NCBI GenBank assembly: GCA_024516155.1
Contig: JAJJXM010000026.1
Location: 186,001-250,000 of the forward strand
DNA: 64,000 nucleotides
Reading direction: 5' to 3'
Source: Pyronema omphalodes
Lineage: Eukaryota > Ascomycota > Pezizomycetes > Pezizales > Pyronemataceae
Shown here: in pieces, positions 47,175-59,100 of the stretch
Position numbering within the stretch: position 1 is the first letter of the stretch
How the letters are laid out: each line of letters starts with the position of its first letter
The notes under the pieces: model-generated
What the model was told of the DNA's origin: nothing
What the model saw: only the letters and a program-made list of their open reading frames with translations
Database searches by the model: none
Translations under genes and position numbers: made by a program

Positions 47175-50100
47175 ATGTCACAACCAAGTGCCAACCCCAT
47201 CTCCAACAACTGCAACACCACAACTCCAACAAAGATGGCTCAACAATATCCCCAAGAAGATCCCCTCCAGCCAGTACGGCAACCTACAACTACCTCCTCT
47301 GGAGCAGTAATGGAAGACCAATTATTCACCCGCTCAGCACCTACATCACAACCCCAAGTTATGAAAGGTGAAGCTGCGGATTATTACAGCATGGCTCCTA
47401 CTTCCACAGAAGCTCCAGCCGCTACATACTCGGCACCAAGTATCCAACCCGCAGCCGGGTTTGCTACCGCCGTAATATCACAACCACCCCCTCAGCCTGC
47501 GAGCGCGCCTGTTATCAAGCCAGCCGTAGCAAGCGGATTAGCTACTATCACACCTGTAAACACCAGCGCGAACGCGTCCGAGCCGCTATCAAAGAAGATG
47601 TTAAAGCCGGGTATGTCCAAATACAAGAAGCCCACACCGACCCGGACGTTAGGTACGTATAACACCCCTCCCCCGTTTAAAGACACTTACTATTATTACC
47701 AAACCCTACCAAACGGTGGAGATCCCAGTGGGCGTCCTGCGCCTGCTTGTATCCATGGTCCGGGTTTGGGAATAAGCGGTAGCTTAGCGAAGCCTGGGTC
47801 GCAACAAGGAAGTGCAGCTGGCACAGTTGGAGTTGTTGGAGGAAAGATTGGAGTTTCAGAGATTATGGCAGAGGGAAGTGGGTTATTGAACTCCTTGGGT
47901 GGAAATGGAACCGGATTATTAGGAGGAACATCGGCTGGTGGTTCAGTCTCAGCTGGTGCGGGAAGTTTAGCAACTATCGGAACGGTAGCCGGTGTTGCGG
48001 GACTCGGAATCGGTGCAAGTGCACTTGCCGGAAAACTTTCCGGTTCTTCGGAGGTGGTGCATAGTGCGCCGATTATCCAAACCAGCACAAGCCAACACTC
48101 CGTCAATGCCACCCAGAATAGCCACAACACTCACGGCTCTATTAGTTCTATTCATCACAGCTCTCTTGGAGCAGTAGGTGCTTCGGCGGCGGGTTATAAA
48201 CCAGTTCCTGTACCGCAATACTCCCCGTTTAATACCCATGGAAGCTTCGGAGCCGGTACCGCGGCTGTTGTCAGTGGTGCTGCTGCAATTTACGCGGCAA
48301 ATCACTCGCACTCGCATAGCAACGGTAATGGATCCATCAAAGAGACCGGTATCTTGGGATACTCCAATGCCGGTGCATCTTCAAGCTCAACAAGTTTGGC
48401 GTATCATAATATGTACCACCAATCTTCTCTAACACAGTCTCAAACAAAGATCCATTCCTCCAGCACAACTTCTGTAAATGGAGTCCACACTATCACGGAA
48501 GGTCACCAGCACCAAGCACCCTCCCGTGGTACCCTCAGAAGAATCTGGAATAGGCTTAGAGAGGATGAGAGAGATCAAATTGGCCACTTTGAAGAATGGG
48601 CTCAGATTCAGGGAATGTGTCGTTACTGTTTCCATCCCGAGTCACGTGTTACAGAAGCTCCTAGGGCGCATTACAAAGATGGGCTTGAGAGATGGGATTC
48701 CACAGGTTCAGGAAGGTTTAGCGCACATGCACACAACCACAGTCATGGTAGTGGAAGAAGGAGAAGGAGTTTGTCGATTTTTGGAGTCGGGATTGGAAGT
48801 AATGCTGGTAAAAGAAGTGGAAGTAGCTCTGGAAGTTCAGATGAAGGACGCTGGTCAGATAATACCCGAAGACGCCGCAAAGAGATGAGACGGGCTGAGC
48901 GACTTAAGAAGAAGCAAAGTGAGACGAGCTTAACACAGAAAGGTCTGATAGCAGGAGGGTTATTTGCAGTTGGCAAAGCCTTCGGAATGGGCTCAAGCAG
49001 CGAAACCCAGATCCAGAAAATTACAAGCTCCAACAGCATAACGAAAGTTACTTCAACCCAAGGGGGTATGTCAAAGCAATCCTCCTCCAAAAAAAACTCT
49101 GGGGCGGTCTTTTACGATCCCGGATACAATCTAGATGGCAGCGCTAATTACAATCCCCGGTATTACACAGACTCCTCCCAGCTCCAATCCAAGAAAGTCC
49201 GCAGAAAATCTTCCTTTATCGGCGGTATCTTTGGCACCAACAAGAAGGGTGACGCATCTCTCAGCTCCTCGCCTTCCTCTTCAGATGACTCAGCCCTCGC
49301 CTACGGTTCCTCCCCTCTATCCCAATCCTCCAACGGCAAAGGAGGTTTCTGGTTCAGCCGCCGTTCCACCGTCAAAGGAAAAGGAAAAGCCAAGTCCTCC
49401 TCCTCATCCGATGGCCTTGCATATGGAGAGATCTACTCCGGATCTCCTACCTCTCCTCCCCCTCGCAAGAGCTGGGATTCCTACTCCCAGAAATCCCAAA
49501 AATCTCTCGCCTCCAGTGTTTCCTCTGCCATCACTGGTGCCTTCTCCAAGAAAACCCAGCGGAGCTCTTGGGATCAATATGCTATTGAACGCACCAGCTC
49601 TGCATCTCCTACCAAACAGCAGTCTGCCAGCGTTAGTAGACAAAGCTCTTGGTATGGAAACACTATGGGAGCTACTGGTGCTGCTATCATTGGAACTGCT
49701 GCTGTTGGTGCTGTTGCTTCTTCTTCTAGAGATGCTTTCACTCAGAATTTTACCGGTGCTAAACAATCTTCGAGAGCGGCATCTCAGAGTTCGGGAGTCC
49801 TTGGAGGACCAAGTGGACTCAGTAGACCCCCCAGCAGCTCGTCCGGTGGATCATCGGCTTGTTTTGAAGAGGGAAATGCGGAGAAAGTTAGACATCAACA
49901 TAGGAAGAAGAGGATGAGTGTTTTTTCCAAGAGTAAGGCAAATGGGCATAGGAGATCGGCTTCTAGTTCTGGATCATCAAACACTGGATCGGGTAGTGAG
50001 AGTGGTGGTTCTAAGAAGAAGACAGTCAAGGCAAAGGGAACTTGGGGGTTTTTTGGTTGGGGAAAGACATCCTCAAGTGAGAAGAAGGTGAAGAAGGAGA

Positions 50101-53100
50101 AGAAGGAAAAGAGGACTAAAAGTGCAACTTACATAACGAGAGATGGGGATGTTATGAAGAATGGAAGAGTTATTTCTTTTGATGGAAAGAGGAAGTCTGA
50201 GTCTCAGGTTAGTTAAATGTCTCCCCTATCTTACCATTTCCCTAGCCCCCTTTCCCATAGTATAGTCGGTATTAGTTTATTATTGGTATTGGAACAATTT
50301 TCTAAATGGAATTTATTTTTTGGGGTAAAAAAGAAGGGCACTGCAAGGTTCGAAACCACCATAATTGAGGCAGGGGATAATTCATCCCATTCCTCAATCA
50401 TCTCCAATTCCCATCACTTGCACGACCCTTCTCCAAACCATAGAAAAAATTCTTACGCATCTTTGCAACAGCTCGAATCGGTACAGTCGATACAACAAGA
50501 GCAATATCAGTTTCAACAGCAGTATCAGCAACCACATCAGCAGCAACCGGAATTAATTCCAGTTGCCGTGGGTGCTGTGTCTGAAGGATTACTCTACAGA
50601 CCACCACCAAAAGGAGGTGATGCGGTGAGACCTTTACCTCTTCCGGTTCAGAAACAAGTTCAAGTACAAAAAGTCCATATTAATCAACAAAATGAATCTT
50701 CTACAACTGTAAATAATTCTCAACGTACACAACATTCTTCTTCTTCTTACTATAATAATCCTTCTCATTCTACTGTTATTCATTCAGACGAGGCGCATCG
50801 GCAGGAGCATCAAGGGCAAGTTACTGGCGGAATAATGAAAGGGAAACAGAAAGCCGAAGACACCTCATCACCATCCTCAAGATCCTCATCATCAAAACCC
50901 CCCTCCTCATCATCCGACTCCGAAGTCATCCGTCCTCCCATAAACCTGGATCTAGCTACAGCCGGCCGACCATCCCTGGCACAACGCATCCGCAACAACG
51001 CCAAACAAATCAAATCCCAAAGCCTACAAGGCGCGCAACACCCCAGCTACAGCAGCGAAGAACTCCGTGTTCGTCGCGAGGAAGAACAACGAAAAGTCTC
51101 TTGGGAGATGGTTCATCGGAACAAAGAATATTTATTGCAACAAGAACGACAACAAGCCGAACAATCAAGGAGAGAAGAGGAACGTAGGTTGCAGTTGATA
51201 GCTGAGGGGTATAGAAGCTTTAATAATGAGAATAAGCAACGGGATTGGGAGATTAGGAATTATCAAGAGAGGATGAGAATTGAAGCCCAGCAACGGGAAC
51301 AACAGCATTATCAGCTTCAGCAACAGACAGAGTTGAGAAGGAGGGAACAGGAGGAGAAATATCTTGCGCAGGTTCAGCAGAATCAACAGATTCCGCAGAT
51401 TCAGCAACAGATTCAGCAACAGATTCAGCAACAGATTCAACAGCAGCAGCAATATCAACAGAGTCAGCAATATCAACAGAGTCAGCAGAGTCAACAGATT
51501 CAGCAGCAGTACCAGCAAGTCCAACAGACTCAGCAGATCCAACAACAGATCCAACAACAACAGCAGCAGCAATTCACCGCAACTCGCGAAAGCCTTGAAG
51601 GCCATGAGTCTGCAGAATCCCGACAACAGCAACAGCAGGGATTTGATTACAACACCCAAATCCATGCCGTTGAAAAAGCGCGAAGGGAACAAGAGCAGCA
51701 TCAAGCAGCAGTAAGGCTTGAGCTAGAACGAAGACAACAAGCGAAGACTGTTGAAGAGGTATCCAGCACTCAGTACTCAAAGTCTTATGATTCCGCTGTG
51801 ACCACTGGTGCTACTACTGGTTCTACCTTTGGTTCTCTCTCTGGTACTGCCACTGGGGTTACCGCTGGTGCTACAACTGGTGCTATCGCCGGGGTTACCA
51901 CTGGGGTTACAACCGGGGCTATTGCTGGAGCAATCGCAGGTGCGTCTACAGGTTATGTAACAGTCGGCAGCATGCTCCGTGACGAAGGCCGTGTTGAATA
52001 TTCCCCTAATATCGAAGCTGCAAAGTCAACCTCCGTGATTGAACGTGGAAGGAAGACGGATTATGAGCAAAGACAATATGAGGAGTCTGTGCGGCAACAA
52101 CAGCAGCAAGTAGTTGCGCAGCACTCACAATCCCAATCACAATCCCAATCACAGTCCCAATCTCAATCAGTCAACCAACCCCAGACAACCTACGAGAGTA
52201 TCGGGGGAACATTTGTGGCGCCCCATATTTCCGCTCAACAGCAGACAAGCGAGACAAATATCCATTCTAATATCTCAACCTCATCACATGTTGAGATTCA
52301 TCATCACCATCACCATAGTGAAACTCATATCCATTCCACAAATTCTTCAATTCATGAACGTTCAAGCTCATCATCTAGATCAAAATCAAGCTCAAGGTCA
52401 AGATCAAGAGCGAGATCAAGGTCTCGGAATGATGAACGCAGATCTCAACTTCCCCAACTCCAGATTTCTGATCGTCGTGAGACTGCTTTTGTTTCATCTG
52501 AAGAATTGCAGCGTGAACAGGCCGCGAATGTTGAGTCGGAACTTCGGCAGGTTAGCAAGGTGTCTCAGTCAACCGCATATGCGGCGCAGGTTCAGAAGAG
52601 TCAGAAGGAGAAGACTCAGGCTTTTGAGGTTAGTTGGTCTTATTTCTCATCAAATGAGAAGACATGCTGATCTAAAATTTAATAGGCACAGCAACAGCAG
52701 CAGCAGACAACAATTACGGCAACGACGAAGTTTACTGAGAATTTTGGATTTGAAGCTTCCACCACCCAACAGGTCTCGCAACAGTCTTCCTCATCACAAA
52801 TTTCCCAATCCCAGGAAGCCACCCAAGTTTCCGTAGTAGATGAAGAGCCAATCTCCCCAACCACCAAGGAAAACACGCAAGTTCTCGAAGCCGGTTTAGT
52901 TCAAATCGAGCGTACCATCAAAACTAAATCCTCTCAAGAATCCCTCGCCAGCTCTGAAGCCACCGAAGAAAGTGCCGCTCTCTCCGCTGCAATTCTCGAC
53001 GAACTCGAAGAGCTCCGTAAGCAAGAAGCACGGATCAAGCATGCGCTTGCTCAAACGAAGAAGGAGCAAAGGGAGAAGATTTCAAAGCGTGAACGATCCA

Positions 53101-56100
53101 AGGAACGGGAAGCTAGGAAGGCTGAGGCTGCGAGATTACGGGAAGAGGAGAGGGTTAAATACCAGAAGCAATCTGCGGAGTTTGTTCGTCAAAAATTGAA
53201 GTTGGATACTTCTTCAACGGAAGTTAAAGAGAATGTTATTGGTATGACGGAGGATCATTTGGATAGGTTTGGAATCTGGGAGGGCTGGAAGGGTAGTGTT
53301 CCGAGACTCATTGAGACTCCTGCTACTCCTGCCGATAAGTTGATGCCGAGAGGTGATCTTAAGGTTCATGTGGTGGGAGATGGCTTTGAGGGAGGAATGA
53401 GTGAGGTCGAATCTCATCATTACCAGGAAGAGAGGAAGTTGGAGATTGCGCTACGGGAAAGATTGAGACAGGCGGAGATTGATGCTGAGGCTGCGAAGAA
53501 ATTCGCTGGAAGCCGCACAGCAAAGGCACTTGCTCCTCCGTCCCCATCTGCTATCTGCGAATCTTCTTCCTTAACCGAAGAGTCATCCTCAAGCTCTGTC
53601 GTCAAGACCACCGAAGAATCACAGACCCGCAGAATATCCAGCAAGATGGCAACGGCAATTGCTCCCCCATCTTCTACCGTTTTTGAATCTTCCTCATCAG
53701 CCGAAGCCTCATCTTCAACTTCTGTTGTCAAGTCCAGAGCGGAGTTACAGAGAACAGAATCATTCCAATCAACAGCTTCATCTGAGCCCGAGATTCTTGT
53801 TGCCGAGCCCGACTTTGAAGACATGCACGAAGATATTCCCTTCCAGCCTTCAGTAATGCCTGTTATTTCTCCCATCCACGCTCCTCACACCGACATTCCA
53901 GCAATCGTCGGAGCACCTATCCCGACTGGCATTCCCATGGTCCCTGCAACTTCAAACGTCCAAGACATTGCAGCTCCGGGTATGAGTTATGGCACCGCTG
54001 TTATGCCAGTAGTTGCTCATCCCAAACCCATCGCCATTCCAGTTCGCTCAAATGCCCTGGATTACCAAGCGGATGTTCACGTTCCTATTTCTGTTCAGCC
54101 TGTCACTTCGGATATCCAAGTTCCAATCTACACCCAGCCTATCTCTTCTGAGGTTCAGGTTCCAGTCCACACCCAGCCAATCGTAGACGATGTTCAAATC
54201 CCCGTCTACAGAATCCCTGTTTCTTCTGATGTTCAGGTTCCTACTTACGGACAGTCCGTTTCCTCTGGCGTTGAGGTCTCCACCTCCGTCCAGGAAATTC
54301 AGTCTGTTCAAGCTCCAGTAGCAGCACATGTTGAGAGTGTCTCTGTTGACAAGAAAGGTAATATCAATCCCATAGAGATTTAAATGTGTTATACTAATTC
54401 ATTTCTAGCCGCATATGCAGCTGAATATTCATCAGCGATATCAAAGGAGATTTCTCAGGCTACTTATGCCGTTGAATCTGCTGCCCAGGTGAAGGAGGTT
54501 TCCAAGGCTGTGATAGTCGATACTGCGTCTTCTGCCCAGTTGAAGGAAGCTTCTCAGGCTGTCATAGTCGATGCTGAGACCTACGCCCAGTCAAAGGAGA
54601 CTTCCCAAGCAGTCGTAGTCGATGCTACATCTTCCGTGCAGTCGAAGGAGGTATCCCAAGCTGTGGTAATCGATATTGCATCTTCCATCCAGTCGAAGGA
54701 ATCCTCTGAAGCCGTGGTAGTCGAAGCTTCATCTTCCCAGTCCAAGGAAACTTCTGCAGTCGCCGCAGTAACAGAGCCCGCCACTGCCCCCGCTCCAGTC
54801 CAAACCCAGCCTCAAGCAGCCACATCCAGTGGGTCCGGCTGGTCATGGAAAAAGGTGATTGCAGACGGTATCCAAACCGTTACCGCAGTAGCCGGACAAG
54901 CCGCTGGAACCGTCCAACAAACAGCCGGAGGTGCAATCATCGGAGCCGTCAACGGGGCCTCATCTCTTCTACAGCAAGATGTTTACTACGGACCTGAACT
55001 ACCGCCTCATATGGTTACTGAAGTTGGTTCCGGTGTAGCTTCTGCTATTGGTATGGGTGTTGTCTCCGGTGTCGTTTCCGGTGCTGTTTCTACTGTTACT
55101 TCAGGCTCGGTTTCTACTGTTACTTCTGAAACTTCCACTCAGCAGAAAGAGCAAAAACTGTCTGAGGTTTTCTTTGGACCGGAATTGCCGGCTGATTACT
55201 CCTGGGAAAAGGCGAAGTTCTTCACTGAGAACGTCAGTTATATCGAGCGTATTCATGCGGAGCAGTCTCGTATCAAGGAGGAGATGGAGATTGAGCAGCA
55301 GAAGGAAGAGAGCACAGTTTTCTTTGGACCTTCCCTGCCAGCCGGGTTTGAGTTTAGATCTGTCGAGTACCAGCGTTCCGAGTCAGCTGAGGAGGTTACG
55401 TCTACTGAACGTGTGTCAGTCGCCCAACCCCAGATTGATGTTTACTACGGATGTGAACTTCCAGCAAACTTCACCTTTCAGGAAGTTAGCTACGAATCCT
55501 CCAGATCATCTCAGTCTTCAGCAGAAATCTCTCAATCCGAACAGATCATTGCCGAGCAGAAGAAAATTCAGAAGCAACAGCAGAAAGAGCAGACTGGATA
55601 CCACACTCCCGAGTCCCCTGTCAGCCCCTGGCCCGAGACAGTCAGCCATGAGGAAATCAGCCAAGAGTCTTACAAATCCGAAGAAGAAATGTCCTACGTT
55701 GAACGTATCACTGCCGAGCAACAACATCAGGATATATACTACGGACATGAGCCTACTTCCGATGTCTCCTTCAAAGCAGTCAAGCTCGCCGTCCCTGAGT
55801 CAGCTGAGCCTTCCTGGGTCAACCGTATCATTGCCGAGCATAACCAGAAGGTTTTAGGCAAGACACAGCAGAAAGATGTGAAGGATATCCAACAGGAACA
55901 ACATGAGGAGGAAGAGGAAACTGAGTTCTTCGACGCTGAGTCGTCTACCAACTACTCTTTGGAAGAAGCCCGCCAATCCCTTCAACAGTCAACCTCACAA
56001 TCCTCCGTTGAACGTGGAGTCATTGAGCACCGTCAGCAGGAACAGCAGGTTTACTATGGCGCTGAACTTCCCCCTGACTTCTCATTCGAGCAAGCAAAGG

Positions 56101-59100
56101 AAAGCTCAAATGAGTACATGAGGCTCATTCAAGAACGCCGCGAACGCATCCAACGTAGTGAATCTTCCTCCTCTTATCAGCAGCAAGTTTCCTCTGAGCA
56201 GCAATCTTTCGTTGTAGAGAAGGAGCAGCGTCATGAAGAGCAGCTGGTAAACTATGGTCCGGATCTTCCTCCCAACTTCTCCTTTGAACAGGCAAAGGAA
56301 AGCTCCAACCAGTACATGAGGCTCATTGAAGAACGTACTCAGCGCTCCTCGTCTTACCAGCAGCACGAGTCCTCCTATCAGGAGTCCTCCCAGCAGCATC
56401 AAGAAGAACAGCAGATTGTCTACGCAGCCGAGCTTCCGCCCAACTTCTCCTTTGAGCAAGCTAAGGTAGCCTCAGAGCAATATATCCAAAGGCTGACCCA
56501 AGAGCGCATTGAGCACTCCTCATCCTACCAGCAGCACGAGTCGTCCTACCAAGAGTCCACCCAGCAGCAGTCCATGGTTAGCGAGAAGGAGCAGCGTCAA
56601 GACGAGCAGCTAATTATCTATGGAGCTGAGCTTCCTCCCAACTTCTCCTTTGAGCAAGCTAAGGTAGCCTCGGAACAATATATCCAGAAGATGACTCAAG
56701 AGCGTATTGAGCATTCCTCTTCCTACCAGCAGCATGAGTCCTCCTATCAGGAGTCCTCATCGCAGCGCCAAGAAGAGCAGATTTTCTACGGAGCCGAGCT
56801 TCCTCCCAACTTCTCCTTCGAGCAAGCCAAGGTAGCCTCCGAGCAGTACATCCAGAAGATGACCCAAGAGCGCATTGAGCACTCCTCTTCCTCCCATCAG
56901 GAGTCCTCTTATTCAGAGTCCTCCCAGCAGTCTTTTATTGCAGACCAGGAGCAACGCCAAGAGGAGCAACAAACTCAAGAGGAATCAAAGCCAATCTACC
57001 ACAGCGCCGATCTGCCTCCCTATTTCTCCTTCGAAGATGCCAAAGCACTTTCCAATCAATGGGTGCAAAACCATATCCGGGAGACCAAGCGTTCTGCTTC
57101 CTACCAGGAGCAAGAATCCTCTGAGCAGCGTTCTGTAGTTGTTGAACAGAAGGTCCAACAGCCAGCAGTATACTTCGGTCCAGAACTCCCCGCAAATTAT
57201 TCTTGGGAAGAGGCAAAGGTTTATACCGAGAATGTTTCATATATTGACCGCTTGATGGCATTACAGCGTCGTGAAGAGCAGCAGGAAGTATCATATGAGA
57301 GTGTTTCATCATCAACATCATTGACTGAGAATATTTCCAAGTCCACGGAGCAGGTAACCTCTATTTCGCGTTCCAGTTCCGTTTCCAAGAAGCAGCAGCA
57401 GAAAGAACCGGAAGTTTTCTATGGTCCTGAGCTTCCTCCAGACTATTCCGTCCAAGAGAAAATGTGGTTCAGAGAAGACCTAGAATATGGTCCAGAACTC
57501 CCACCGAAATTCAACTGGGAGGATGTGAAGCATCGTGGTTACCAACCGCCGCGTCAATTATCTGCAGTTGAACTTGCTATTGAACAACAACGCCAGCGGG
57601 AAGAGAGTTTTGCTGCATTAAAGGGTAAGGATGTTGAGAGTGCTGGATTTGTCACTAATAAAGCGGTTATGCCAAGTTTCTTTACTGCGATTGAGGAGGC
57701 GGAATCTCATATTCAGTCGATTCCCTTGGCTAGCCCGGGATCAGAACCAGAGACTCCGTTTGGTCCAGAACTTGATGAACACTATACATGGCCAAGAGAG
57801 GAATATTTTGCTCCACAATCTACAGAACAGTCGTATGTTCAGCGACTTATAGCAGAACAAGAACAGCGGAAACAGTATGAGCAACAGCAGCAGATTGAGG
57901 AATCAGAAGAGGAGGAAACTTATTATGATGTGCCCAAGCCCACTACAGGAATGTCTTATGTCCAGCGTCTATTAGCCGAGCAGGGGAAGACAGATATGCA
58001 AGAAGAAGATCAGGAGGAGCAGGTTGTCGAATACGGGCCTGAACATCCCCCTAACTTCTCCTGGGAAACAGCCAAGTTACAGACCTTCGATCTAACACAA
58101 AAGCTATCCAACGTCGAGAGCTCTGTTCCAAAATCACCCAACTCTCCATATGCATCCGAAATGCCCGCCGTTTTGGAGGATGAATTCCGGTCTCCCAAGT
58201 CCCAAACACCTGCAACACAGTCACCCCGGAACCAATCCCCCGCTCCTGTCACTGCAGCAACTTCCAGCCGTGTCTCTTCCTCTCGTCAAACTGAGCAGCC
58301 AAAGCCCATCAAAGCCGAGCCCAAGAAGACCAGCTACATGGATGCGACCAAAGCCTCTTCTGCAAGATCCGGAACCGACACACCTCCCCGTCGCAAGTCT
58401 TCTTCACCACCTCAACAATTTACTCCTTCACCTCCTTCTGGACGTAGCTCAGACGAAATTATCAGGTCACCGGATGCGATTACTCACGCAGCCGAAATTG
58501 ATAGAGAATTGCAACTTGTTCAGAAGAGAAAGATTGCTAAGACTGTCGTTGATCAATACCATCGTGATGTGGGACAGTCAACGAAAGCACAGGCAGCGCA
58601 GTCTACTCAGCAGCAAATCCCAACGATTCCTGAAGAGCCCGAACCAGCTTCTGATAAAGAAGCTTCCCCCACTCCAGAGCAATCTGGTTTTAACTGGGAG
58701 GAAGTACGTAATACCAGAACTGACACTGGAGCCAGTGAATCTTATTACGAGATTTCAGCTGCAGTTGATCAGCAGCTTGCCATTGAGAGAGCTGCATCTG
58801 GAGAGGCAGAGAAGAAAGGCAAGGAAGTTGAAGAGGTCAAGGGGTTCAAGGAGGACAAGGAAGAAAAGGAGAAGAAGGAAAAGAAGGAGCGTAGAAGTTT
58901 CGCAGCACCATTTGCGGGTATACGTAGACAATCTTCCACCGCTTCTGTGTTCGGAGCCAAATCCGCCGTTTCCATGATTGACGTCCAGCCTGCAATTGCC
59001 GAGACAAGTGGACTTACATCCGAGTCACCAACCAGCAGCCATTTCGAGCGCCCCAAGAGTTCCCACTCCAGTGCAGCTGAGGATTTACTTCAAGCACAAG

